DNA from: Paramacrobiotus richtersi
Taxonomy: Eukaryota > Tardigrada > Eutardigrada > Parachela > Macrobiotidae
Assembly (NCBI GenBank): GCA_034698045.1
Contig: JAQGAU010000049.1
Span: forward strand, 1-48,569
Direction of reading: 5' to 3'
DNA: 48,569 bases
The notes beneath the pieces were generated by a model. That model saw only the letters and a program-made list of their open reading frames with translations, was not told the origin of the DNA and ran no database searches. The stretch's first letter is position 1, and every line of letters begins with the position of its first letter. Shown here in pieces: positions 24,353 through 36,400 of this stretch. The position numbers and the translations under genes are program-made.

Positions 24353-24530
24353 AGGGGGACATTATTGCCGATGATATTCTGGGTATTGTAGAAAGGGGGA
24401 CTTTATTGCCGGTGATGTTCTGGGTACTGTAGAAAGGGGGACATTATTGCCGATGATATTCTGGGTATTGTGGAAAGGGGGACTTTATTGCCGGTGATGT
24501 TCTGGGTATTGTAGAAAGGGGAACCTTATT
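24353..24530. repeat. 41-bp tandem repeat, about four copies
   Basis: Units of the form aagggggacattattgccg + atgatattctgggtattgtaga repeat head to tail inside the left half of the foldback element. Confidence 0.8.
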
Positions 24531-24559
24531 GCCGGTGATTACCGATATTTGTTGTCTGG

Positions 24560-24900
24560 ATTATCACCGATGCTGCCCATATTCCCTCCATCGAAGACAT
24601 TGACCGTGTTCACATCCGCGCGTTGGCCGTTTGTGCGATGAAGCATTTGTCATACCGCGTCCGCTGGCTAACCACACTAATCGAGTTCGTCCCGGCCGCT
24701 ACCACCGTGGGAAATGTCTTAATGTGATCCAATCCTTCGTTGAGGTCGTAGACGCTGCCCACCGGAACCGATTTGGAAACCTCCAGAGCCGGAGTATGCA
24801 CTTCCAAAACCACGTTGGATACCTGAAGATTCCGACTGGCCAGCCTCCTAAACCCATCTGGAGACATCCGGAACCCATTTGGAAGCCTCCAGGGCTCGTT
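24560..24900 (+). pseudogene. Possible captured coding fragment inside the foldback element
   Basis: The unique core between the repeat-rich arms contains a frame reading IPSIEDIDRVHIRALAVCAM and LTTLIEFVPAATTVGNV before a stop, followed after a shift by VIQSFVEVVDAAHRNRFGN. The even amino-acid composition looks more like a protein fragment than repeat translation. I recognise no family. It may be a captured host exon, a remnant of the transposon's own gene, or chance. Confidence 0.3.
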
Positions 24901-25387
24901 TGACCACCTCCAGATCTTGTTTGGAAACCTCCGTACCTCCGTAACTAAACAGACCGCCTCCACACCCCATCTGGAAGCCTCCGGGATTGCTCTGCCGTTG
25001 TACCGGCAATAATGCATCCCGTTGAACCGGCAATAATGTCCCCCTTTCCACAATACACAGAATATCACCGGCAATAATGTCCTGCTTTGGTGCAGTCCCC
25101 ACAACTTCACCGGCAATAATGTCCCCACACTACCGGCAATAATGTCTCCTCACTCCCTGCAGTGCCGGCAATACTGTCACCGTTGGGAAAACTTTTCGGT
25201 GGTCTCACCGGTGGCGGTGGTAGCGCTTGGTGGCAGTCCTCGGATTGGTCTGGTTTTTGTCCAGCCCTCCTAGGTCCTTCTTTCACCAAGCCTGTTCAGG
25301 GGTTACACATTTGGAGTTGGTTGCAAAGGGGACCCGGCAATAAAGTCCGGGGGGATATTTTGGCGGGGGGGACATAATTGCCGGTTA

Positions 25388-26514
25388 CATTCGTGCGTTC
25401 CTTCGGATTTTCCTAGAACGCCTTTACCGATGTCGCCGTATCCGATTGCGAACGGCTTTGTTGATGCTTCCCGGCTTGGCCTTCTTGGAATTCGTGGTGC
25501 GAAGACCGTGCATATCCTAGCTTTGGTGTACGTCGTCTGTAAACAACTGCGTTCCAAGATGTATGCTGGGAACACTATTGTACGATCGAGAAGTAGCGGA
25601 ATTTAAAAGGTTTAACGGGTAAAACGCACAGTTGAACTTCCGCTTAAAACATCCCATAAATCGAAGTTCATTGAAATGAAGCAAGACCCTGCTCGACCCA
25701 CCAGGGTCCGCGGTGATCGCACCTGCTGTTGGGGGTAGCCGTAAGATGAATGCGTTGACCCTGGCAGTGTGCGAGAAGGACTCCGGTCGTTTTGTTCCAC
25801 CATTACTGTTTCAGCTTTAATCACACTCCCCTTGGCACAAGCAGGCGCATAAAGGTCGCATCCCAAGATCTGGCATTTCCAAAATGTCCTTTCTGAAAGT
25901 TTCGGATGTCGACGATGCTTGAGCCGAAGAGCTCCGCTTTTGCAGACAACGGCAATGCGACAGTTACCTACATGTATCCCAAGGCCAACATTTAATTTGA
26001 GGCGACGTGAATGCTCTGCTACGACCGGTAGAACAGGTCTAGTCCGTCAATTTGTCGAACCTCTTGATTATATGTACCAGAAATTCCTGACATCAGGAGA
26101 TGGCAATCATGGTACAGCAAAACACAAGAAATGAGAGCTCATTCTTTTACTCGATTCCAGTTGTATGTTTCGTTGAACGACTTGTGCCTGTGAAGTTTCC
26201 TAGTTGCACGGTGCTGGCTAATACAGTATAAGGAAAAGAACGTCCAACGAGGCTTGCCATCGCGCAAACTTCGTGTTCCCTCCCACTCCACCATAGAGTA
26301 TGTGAAAGAAACATGGAGCTTAATAAACCGTTCACTATGGGAACCAGGCAACAAAAACAGTCTCTGCGATTACGAGTTCTAACATGGCTCCTTGCTGCAA
26401 TCAAGTATCGTTATTAGATTTTCTGTATTAAAAAAACCTGTTGCAGTCTCAGGGTTCAGACTTGTGTACTCAGATAAACGTTCAGACTTTGTACTATTTC
26501 CAAAATCAAATATC
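25388..26514. other. Stretch without a recognised gene
   Basis: It lies between the foldback element and the start of paralog 2. Frames of 70-110 codons occur on both strands without motifs or splice support. Confidence 0.5.
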
Positions 26515-28861
26515 ATGGGTATTCATCCCTCTTGTCATATTACTGTTTGGAGCCTCAATTCGATTGCAGTTTTGCTACTCGCGCTTCGTGGAGTGTGCTC
26601 AGGAGAGAAAGGTGGGTATGGTTCCGTAAAGTGTACAAATAGTGCAGTTTTTTGTAAGCATATGACATGTGCGAAAACGGTGAGCTCTTTGGAAAAGAAA
26701 ACAAGTAGACGGAAGCACTGAGCCACCGACTGTCGAATGCTTTGCGAAGAAAGTCCCCGTACTGGATAAGACGAATCAGACCGTCTGGCTCTTGCAAAAA
26801 TAGATAATGCAACGGCGCACCGTTGAATGTTGGGGAATATTCTAGTCAATGTCAGGTTTTACGATACTGCATTTAGTTGTACGAAACCAGTCGTATCACG
26901 CATCCAGGGACTCAGCTTAGTTACTGGTTACTTGTGCCATGAACTTCATGATTATTGCAGAGGACGTTCAAGAAAAGCTTACGAAAGCAGTAGAAGATGA
27001 CCCAATCACCGAAGGATTCCCTATGATACGACAGGTTGCTCCAAGCACGACACCATTTACTATCTCCAGCACACCGACCACTGTCAGTACGGAAAACACG
27101 AGCAGCACCCCACTACCGGATAATGAGAACGCTCCGACTCTGCAAGCTATGGCCTGGGGACGCTATCAAGTGACACATACCTACTACACCACCATTCCAT
27201 ACATGGGCCACCAAATCTTAATTTATCAGCAGCAACCTGGAGCTAACCAGGAAAATTTCACAGACGGGCTGCAGCGCTTTTTTTATCAACCTGCTCTAAT
27301 CTTGGATGTGGACGGAGTCAGTACAGTGTTCAATCCTTTTATTCAAAAGCACGAAACTGTCATTCCAGTCATGCTTTGGAACAAAGAATACGAAGCCTAT
27401 ATCAGAAAAAACTTACGCGATAAATCAGGGGCACAGAACTACTTGCTAAGCATGATTCCGGTAGAAGGCATACGGATTAAGGCCACTGGTGCCAACAAAG
27501 GCCTCGCAATCATGAACCGTTGGACATCGTATGCCAGCCAACCATCCGTACATAATTTTCGTGTCACATGCCCGACGTCGCAAGCCTGTGGAGTGCTTGT
27601 AATGCAAATACAAGATAATCCGCACCAGTTTATCGATGATTTACGAGTATACTATAGTCTAGAGGGACAGAACAGTGCTGGGAAAAGGATTACTGTCAAG
27701 GCGGAACATGTCCAGCAATCATCCATGTTTTCTGAATTAAAGCAGCGTTTACCCAATAAAGATCCAGTGTATCTGACAGCTGATGATGCCAATCGCCTGC
27801 AGAATGAGATCGCCAACAACATTCTCGCGACCGAGGTTCAGGATGAAGAATTCGTCAGTGATGAGAGTTCGCCGACGTTGATGGCACTGATAACGAAAGC
27901 ATTAGATTTGTCATCGCAATCTACAACAGGTTTCGATAAAGAAATGTGGTCTTCGACATTTTGGAAAGACGAAAATGCTCGCCCTGATAAGGTCACGGAG
28001 CGGGTGAATGAGGCCTACAGTAAAATGGACGAGAGGACGAAAGAGTCTTTTAAGAATGAAAGTAGCAAGAAGGAGTCGGAGTCGCATGCAGCTTCAGGTG
28101 GCGGTTCCGGAGCCGGCATAAGTGTGCAGGCCGGTGGTTCACATTCCAATTCTGTAAGCGGCTCATCCCTAAGCCAAGGCGAGAAGATTAGGAATCTCGC
28201 AAAAGAGGCTTCGAAAAATTCAGAATTCAAAGGAGAACAGTTTATACCAAAGGCACTAAACCTGAAGAGAGTGAATACTGGAAGTATCAAAAGTGGGGCA
28301 TCTTTATCTACTTCGCAGCTAAGAATTGCGCGTGCAACGTCACAGATAACCGACCAAATTAAAGTCATGAGAGAACCCGGGGTGCGGACGTTTTCCGGAA
28401 ATCGGGAGGTGTTCCATGTTCTTGGCAGTGGCTCGAATCCATACTTCTTCAAGAGGGACGCCAAAGCGCTCTGTATGCAACTAGGTGCACAGCTGTCAAC
28501 CATGCGCCAGCTGGAAGATGCGTGGATAAATGGCGCTGAATGGTGTTCTTCCGGTCATCTCGACGGTGGATACACGGGATATCCTGGGGCCGTGTGTTAT
28601 GCAAAAAAAACCAATGACACAACTGGTGCAACAGTCCTACCATTTGTCTATGTGCCGGTCAACTGCACGGAGCCATTCGCTACTAAAAACTCATTCATCT
28701 ATAAAGCTGGAGACGGAAGCGAGGAACTAGTGGAAAACTGGCAGTTTGGTGCCAGCTGTTGGGGCAGCAAACCCCTCAAGAATATTACTTATACTTACAA
28801 AAACAGGCCTATAACGATTCTGAATTTTAGTCCTCTTCAGTACAGCCAGCATTATAACTAG
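26515..28861 (+). CDS. Ectodomain family paralog 2: secreted form, unknown head plus Link-like domain
   Basis: Model: join(26515..26611, 26961..28861), 665 residues. Exon 1 starts at the first in-frame ATG and encodes a signal peptide (core SIAVLLLALRGVCSG), ending at a GTGGGT donor in phase 1. Exon 2 follows ttattgcag; the split codon is GAG. Then come a Thr/Ser/Pro-rich stretch (~60-88), the family head from WGRY (98-101) through MIPVEGIRI and FWKDENARPD (~366-375), a Ser/Gly linker, and FKGEQFIPKALNLKRVN. The C-terminal ~528-640 resembles a Link domain: CMQLGAQLSTMRQLEDAW, GAEWCSSGHLDGGYTGYPG, final SCWGSKP; cysteines near 537, 561, 578, 601 and 632. The downstream neighbour at 30440 is its closest companion in the window. 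A competing exon-1 frame with a membrane segment (26441-26615) has no ATG and I prefer the signal peptide. Confidence 0.8.
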
Positions 28862-28934
28862 ATGTTACTTGGAATGCTAAGGCGGTTTATTACAATATTG
28901 TCGCTGAATGTATTTCAGGAATTTTTTTAAGTAC

Positions 28935-28940
28935 AATAAA
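28935..28940 (+). terminator. AATAAA polyadenylation signal of paralog 2
   Basis: A canonical hexamer 74 bp after the stop codon at 28861 and in the correct orientation. Confidence 0.6.
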
Positions 28941-30439
28941 ACGTTACCGTGAACTGTCCGGTGCGTGCGTTCTGACAAACAGTCTGAGCATCAGCTGTCG
29001 GTTGTGCAAGTACAAACCCACCCGCTGTCGTGTTGCTGCTAGACTCAAACTAAACGACCAAATGCCATAGCGACCAGTAGTCACAGGCCAGGTACACATT
29101 ACATAACGAAAATTTCACTTCACGCACAGAGATAATGAAAGTTTCCTTATGTAAAGCGACTCGTAAAGAAATTTCTTTATGTGAAACTTTCTTTACGTAC
29201 AGTGCACGACTCATAAAGAAATTTTTTTTATGTGAAACTTTTTTTACGTACCGTGTACCTTGTCTAATCACATAAACCACGCTGGCTAATTCTTAGCAGC
29301 GTTTTAAGTATGGTATTGCTCTGTAACGCTGCGCTACCCTTAAAGCTCCGAACGTGTTTTTTGAAGCTGATACCGACAACAGGCCACAAAAACACAGTCT
29401 AATTCTGGGTCGCGGAACTTTTCATCTGCAGCCATGATATCAGTCGACCCTGGATCAATGTTTAGTTTGTAATAAACCAGCGCCCCATGATGTAGTACAA
29501 ACGCCACGTGTTGTGATGCAGATTTCGTACGATGTCACAAACCTATGTCCGAGTTTCTGATTCGGCAGAACCGAAGAAACGTTCCTGCATGACACATTGA
29601 AAGAAGGGCGAAGGCAGTTCTTAATGCAATATGCGTTTCGGTAGAATGCTTTGGTACTTAGCGTAATCTTTTGGAAAGTATCTCCAAGAGGACAAAACTG
29701 GGAGAAAAAAGTTTCGATGGGCAAAATTCCCGCCGGACGGAATTTCGGGAGGTTTTGTCAGTTCACGTGCACAAGTGTGTTGCCGGGCGATTGTGCCGTT
29801 TGGACTGAATCACCGGTCATAAGTGCGACCTTACGGGTTGGCGCTATTTCTTGCAACTGCGCCGCTTTGCAGCAACTCCACTGCAGTTGTACAGATTTGC
29901 TGATTATTGGCTAACAGTATTAACAGGTACGTTTGGCTACTTTTGGATTTTGCTATCGACTGATGGTGTAAGGCTTATAGTTTTGCGTTAACGTATTAAT
30001 TCGAGATCAGTCCGTTACAAGGTGCAATTCTGAAAATGTGAAAAGGTCTGAAGTCGGCTCTACGAATTCTAGTGCACCAAAAACCTTAAAAAGCAAATTC
30101 TTAGAAGTGAAGGTTCACCTTAAATTACCGATCAAAATTTGGTTTACAAACTGTTATAATTGTAATTGTTGTAACTTAGTCGTCATTGGAGAGTTCGATC
30201 TCTCTAACTGAACTGGACTGCCTTGCTGGTGTTGCTAGTCTACAGTGTCGCTCAACGGAGATGAGCTACCTGAAATACAGCCGCATCCCATTTTTTTATA
30301 TTTGCAAAGACCATGGGAGGCTATCAAGAGCCGACCTGCGTTATACTTCGTACAGAATCATGTAGTTCCTACACCATTAACGGCAGTAATCGCGTCTGTA
30401 GTAATTAATTCTTAATCCATCACTTAATCAGATCACTCA
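28941..30439. other. Intergenic stretch between paralogs 2 and 3
   Basis: It contains the 50-bp tandem repeat at 29158-29258 and, near 29690-29765, a GC-richer segment flanked by gacaaaac and gttttgtc, possibly a small inverted-repeat remnant. No gene is supported. Confidence 0.5.
29158..29258. repeat. Two tandem copies of a 50-bp unit with internal palindrome
   Basis: Units 29158-29207 and 29208-29258 each start gact(c/a)(g/a)taaagaaa and contain AAAGAAATTTCTTT-like palindromic sequence followed by atgtgaaact and a ttacgtac run. Confidence 0.8.
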
Positions 30440-33400
30440 ATGAGCGCCCCGTCTTCCGTCGATTACTCAGATAAGAACCGTGGAGTAAAACGTCGAATAA
30501 TATGGGTTCTTCTGGTGGCATTTGTTTTCTCAGTCACCGCAAACATCGTCTTGGCTGTTTTTCTTTCCATATCCCAGAAGAACAGGATAAGCACAGGCAA
30601 GCTCTCAGTTCGTGTGCTGTCAGAGACCAAACTGCAGACTATCATTAAGAATGTACGCACTTCTACAGATTCCCACCAGAGCACACAAGCTACGCCCAGA
30701 AACGGTTCAGCTCGAGGTAAATGAAAATGCTTGAGATGCATGATTCAATCGAAGAATTAACAAAAAAAAACTGTGTTTTTGTGTTTTTCAACGTCTAACC
30801 GTGTGATTCTGAATATATTATTAAGATATAATAATATATTATAATAATATATAATAATATAGTGAACTGAAGATATGTACAGCCAAAAAGAAACCACGCA
30901 TTTAGGAGTTTAATACGTATGTATGTGTATGCAACCCGAAATCGTTATTTACAAAACCTAGACTTGCGAATTCTGCGACGTTGCTGCACACCTTTTATAA
31001 CAGAACTGTTTTATCAGCTGGGAAAGCATCTGGAGAACCCGCTGAAAATTCCTACTGGGGAAAACTGGAAATCGCACGCACTGCAGCCATGACCGTCGAC
31101 TATAAAGGATTTCGTGTGTTGCTGTACCAAACTCGTTCTGATCCAAAGTTGTACTATTTCGTTCCTGCTATGATTTTGCGGTCTTCTTCCGTCAAATCCA
31201 TTCACAATAACCTTCTGGCCCGATACCAGCTTGAGTTCAGCCTAAAAATGTATGACGATGCCTTTATAAGCCATCTAAAAAGCGAAGTCAACCGGCTGAT
31301 AAAAATTCGTGCCGAACTTCGTGTGATACCGATGGAGGAAGTGCGTATCGAGGCTGCCGCAGCTTTGCTCCCTGATTACGAAGTCGACAATAACTGGAAG
31401 CCGTACACTCGTCATCCGTCTGAAATGAGTTTTCGGATATTCTGCGCTACAGAGAATGCGTGCTTAGCAGCTAAAGATTACGCCGTGAGATTTCCGCAAG
31501 ATTTCGTTTCAAACCTGAACGTTCAGATAAGTTTGCAAAGTCAGGTCAGCAACTCACGCAGAATCACGATAAGCGCGGAACACATCAGCACCAGTAAACT
31601 GTTTACGGAGCTTAATCAGCGTATGAAGGGCAAGGACGAAGTTTATCTGGCAACCGACGACGTGAAGAAGCTTGAACAGGAGGTTGCGCAAAATCTCATG
31701 GCAGCAGAGGTCACCGACGCAGAATTCGTTAGTCAGGAATCGTCGCCCACTTTAATGGGGTTAATCGATGCTGCTCTACATATGACTCAAGCTTCTTCAG
31801 AGGGATTCGATAAACACAAGTGGAATTCTGTGTTCTGGCAAGATGAAAATGCACGTCCGGACAAAGTCACTTCCATGGTAAACGAAGCCTACGAACGGCT
31901 AGACAGCGAAACCAGAGACATGATTAAAAACACTGCCTCCAGTACCTCTAGTCAAAACCTGTGCGTTAACCTCAGTGCAAACAAGGCTCCGGCGGAAGCG
32001 CCGGCTCAAGGCGTCACGGAAGCCGATGGAACAGCCGATGTGACAAAAGGCCCCGCTGCGACTAACAAAGCTCCTGCCGCGACAGCGAAGCCAGGAAAGC
32101 GTTCTGTTTCGGATGTAGGCGTACTGGAGGCAATGTCACTGGGTGCTGGGAATCGACTTAGGCGTCGCGGACGACAAGCTTCTACGGCTCCTGAAACCAC
32201 GGTTACTAGTGCTCCCGTTGACCAGACGTCTACTGCACTTTCAACAGTAGATACAGGAAACGGTAGTGTGAATGGATCGTCTGAGCATGATGAGGAAGCA
32301 GTGAAAGATCAGGACACCTTAAAGCTGATTTTTGGGTTAATGGTCCTGCAGACTGTAAATCCGGATACGTATGCTGACTTAATGGGTATCGTGCGCCTCG
32401 ATCCTAGAATGCAGCGTGAATGCAGTTCACAAAGCCGAGACACTTCACCGACCGGGGAAACCACGGAAGTATCATCTGTCAGTGCAAGCTTAGACACATG
32501 CGACTTGTTCATAGCGCAGCGCCTGGTAGAGGTAACGCAAGAAATTGCTGCAGCATCGACACTCGGGCAAGCGGTTGCCACCTCAATCGGATCTACCCAG
32601 GAACAGCAAGACAACACGGCTGCTACGGTCTCCGCTATAAATGGTACACCACTTTTGCTAGACAAGTGATAAGTTACACACGCGATACCATTTGTCCGAT
32701 AGCACTTGGTGGCTAAACTCTGCTTCACTATGTGCACCCTGCTTTTTTTGTAGATCCTCACATTAGTGCCCTTGCGGCCGTTGACAGCGCCAACCACGAT
32801 ATTAGCCGACTCGATCCAGCGCATGCGATGGGAGCCCATAGCCGAACGCGTAGAGGTATACTGTCAGCACTTGGTTCCATCGGTAATGTCATCAGCGGAG
32901 CAATCGGAAATAAACCAGGTGTAGGAGGGATCGTATCAGGTACTAGTCATCATTTTATCCTTGTTGCAGTAAATCCATTGAGCACGTAGGTCACTTTTAA
33001 AGCAGACGCTTTTGTAGGACTCGGTAACATACTGAAACCAGGTAAGACTCGAGAATGACGCACGGAGGTTCCTTACGAAGTGATGCGACTGCCAGGTAGG
33101 AGGTTCACAATGATTGGGTTGCTTAAAGTGAACGAATCCTATACTTGACTCAGACAGTTCGTGCCATTTGTTTAGATTTGCAGCTTGAAGCGCCGTTAGA
33201 AGCAGTCCTCTGCATTTAACAGTTCGTCTTGCAGAAAAAGGCCGTACATCTTAAGTCGTACTACTATTACCCCACAGTAGTAGAGAAAACTATTTCTGCC
33301 ACTCACATACTATGCACAAGCATTTATTCCACCTGTATAAATTTTCTAAACCAAACTACGTGCAACATAATATTATAAGTATAACAGAAAAAAGTTACTA

Positions 33401-36400
33401 TAACAGAAATATCCTTACGTTTTGATGGAATCGTGGAAGAATAAATCTAATTTCAAATGTGCGTACTGATAATAAGAAACTGTTTAAACATCTTATCGCA
33501 CTGCACATCTGGAAACACGGAATCTGCGTACAGGGCGGCTGAAATGTTTGTGCGTAAAGGGAGAGTGGCAGAAATGGCTTTCTCATCGAAGTAGTCTTTG
33601 TGCACTATTACAGAACTCTGTATGTCGTACCAGACCGAGTAGACCGAGCATTAATAGATTTTATTCTATGGGAAGAACCAGTGATAATATACTGTTATGC
33701 ATCTACACACTATGCACAGTACAACTCTCGATAAGCATTAACGGTTCGAGTTTGCAGTTGTAGGCAGCAATCCAATGATCCAAAACATCGCTTCCTCCGT
33801 TGGCCAGTTTTTGAATGTGAACCCTGCAGGTAGGAGGACTTCCTTTGCAACAAAGCGTTCACAAATTCCATGTGTGTCGTTGCCTCACTTTGATCTCTTT
33901 GCAGGTACGGGCAGCAATCCCCTTAACACAATCATGCAAAGCGCAATCTCTGGCATTGGTGAGTACATGTCTCCGGACAAGTGCTGCTCTAAGCAGTGCG
34001 TAGGTGCCGCGTGATACATTCACATTGGTCAAAAGCTGAGAATCGTGTTATTCATTTTCTGTCAGACGGTGTGTTGATTGTCAATCACAATAGGTCAGAA
34101 CGTCGATCCTTTCATCAGCTCACTTATGAACCAAGCTGCATCGTCCATTGGTAAGTGGAAAGTCATGCATCTGCGTATTTTTTTGTAATACTCACCTCTT
34201 TGCCCTTTGGTGTATGAATAACTGGCTGGTTTTCAGCCCAAGGCAAGAATCCCTCCATTAGCTCACTCATTCAAGGTCTAGCCGGTCAGTACATTTTTCA
34301 GTAACGGCGTAACAGATTATAAAGCGCAACTGCGACACGAGAATAAGACTTTTTGTTGTCATCAGGGCAAGGGGACAGCGCCGCAATCAAAGGCCTTATC
34401 CAGAATGCAGCGTCCAGTATCGGTAATGCAATCGATGAGAACATCACATTTCCAGCTGTTTACTGAATGTAACTGTACCTCACTGATATTTCAGGGAAAG
34501 GCAGCGACGCATTCATTAATACATTCCTGCAGAACGCTGCTTCTTCTATCAGTGCGTACTCCATCTGTTGTTTTTGCTATATACCAGAGTGAACAGTTTT
34601 TTGGATTATCTACATTGCAGGTCAAGGCATCAATCCTACCATTGAATCACTAGCGCGCAATGCAGCAGCCTCACTGGGTCAGCCGATTTTTTTACTATTC
34701 TCTGCCGCTGTTTGTTTTTCTAACTTTTCGACTTAGGTCAGGCGGCAAATTCATCCATAAATTCAATGATACAGGACGCAGCGTCATCCTTGGGTAGGCA
34801 CTGAGTTCGCACAGATAACCAGCCAAGTATCTAACTGTGGTGCTGTTGCAGAAAAGATACAGACTGACGACCCCTTCATAAAGTCATTGTTCCAAAGTGC
34901 AGCTGCGTCCATTGGTACGATGAGCGAGATTCGAAGTCCATCGCATAAAAGGGAATTCTGCTTTTTATAACTTAGGAAAAGGCCAACCTGTGTCTATCAA
35001 TTCGCTGATTGAGAACACGGCCTCCGCCATAGGTTCGTGTGCTTGTTTTAGTCTCCATTTTCGTTCGAACAACAAAAACATGATACACCAAAATGTTCTT
35101 TCTATTAGGAAAAGTCAATAACTCCGCTCAGTCGCTTATCCAGCACGCCGCATCAAATTTTGGTAAGCATTAAATTTGCGCTACGAAGCTTCTAGAATAC
35201 GAATGAATAGCCTTGCGCCCGAACGTGAAGCGGTTGTTGCTGCCAGTACTGTACCGCGAGATCAAACGAATCATCAAATTTGCCCTATACTTACGAACTA
35301 GATCCGGGTTTGACGTGTGAACCACACGCCAAGCGCGGCCAGCCGAAACTTTCTCCTGTGAGCCGGCAGAACCGTGTGAAGTGGAGATATTTACGCCGGA
35401 CGGACCTTATGTCCTTCGGACGGTTTTGTCTGCTCATAGACAAAATTGTTAGCCGGGCGGTTTTACCGGCCATTCACGTCAGTAACCCATGTCTAGCAGA
35501 AAAATCCTGTCACTGGGTGAAAGCACTACTAGGCTGCTAGTTGCTGATTCACAGGGATAGTTTACCGAAATTCTGGCTATGCAATTGGCAACAACCATTT
35601 CTGTGGCATTGATACCAACTTGTAATCAGATTGTTATTCTCTTTTAGCTAAGGGAATCAATCCGTTCGTCAACTCACTTATCCAGAACGCCGCCACCGCA
35701 TTAGGTAAGTTTTGTTCCGGTCGTTGTACCTGAATGGTCATCTTCACTACGTCTAGCGCAATGTGATTTCTGTTTACTGCTAGTTCAAGGAAAGGATCTC
35801 TCCATCAACTCCCTGATCCAGAACGCAGCGACGGCTATTGGTAATACAGACTCACACTCTTTTGCGCAATCACATAAGACGGGCTAAAACGGTATCAGAA
35901 GCCTTTATGGCACACTGGCACTGCATCCGACTGAGTTAGCTGCAATGCACTATATGTGATCACGAAAACTACAGTTCGGCCAACGATGCGAAATGTATTG
36001 TAAACATTCATGTTTGTGTAGGAAACGGAAAGAATCTGGCAAACAGCGGGACAATACAGAATGCCATCTCTGCTATTGGCTCCTTATTCAACCAGAAACC
36101 ATCGGGTAACTAGGTTCTACATTGAACATGCAAACCGGTCTTGGAGCCCCAACTCACGTCCCATTTTGGCGAAATGTTACTAGGTGCTGGGACACTGCCT
36201 GGCCTGAACACTGGTGCGCTCGATGGACTAGCAAGCGCTTTGGGGAACACCAACCTGAATCTTGGCTCACTTGGCAATGCGTTTAACAGTTTGATCGGTA
36301 CGTTCGTGACCGTGTGTGTTAATGTAGTCCCCGGCCGTAGCGGAGCGAAGGCCTCTATACTTATCTCAAATAAGTTTCGTGTTGCGTGTCCGTAATTCGG

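Larger units (their letters stand above)
24090..25385. mobile_element. 1.3-kb foldback DNA element with ~300-bp terminal inverted repeats and TA target site
   Basis: The ends ACCGGCAATTATGTCCCCCC ... and its inverse are flanked by TA on both sides (24088-24089 and 25386-25387). The arms (about 24090-24420 and 25035-25385) are roughly 90% alike by eye; the right arm has an extra ~40 bp. Both arms are packed with ATTATTGCCGG/CCGGCAATAAT motifs. TA duplications fit Tc1/mariner-like or similar superfamilies. No transposase is visible. ORFs in it on either strand are translations of the repeats. Confidence 0.85.

Noticed and set aside
24610-25128. 172-codon minus-strand frame
   Set aside because: Its N-terminal half is the translation of the repeated GGCAATAATG motifs of the foldback element.
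26441-26615. Frame with a membrane segment upstream of paralog 2
   Set aside because: It could splice in phase through a GTATGG donor, but it has no ATG. The overlapping frame with ATG at 26515 and a signal peptide is simpler.
28015-28503. 162-codon minus-strand frame
   Set aside because: Antisense shadow of the paralog 2 coding exon.
32309-32839. 176-codon minus-strand frame
   Set aside because: Antisense to the end of the large exon of paralog 3 and the next exon; composition is not protein-like.
35163-35647. Additional micro-exons inside the long 485-bp intron
   Set aside because: Frames after candidate acceptors hit stops or lack the repeat motif. The segment looks like an inserted, inverted-repeat-rich remnant (gttttgtc ... 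gacaaaat).
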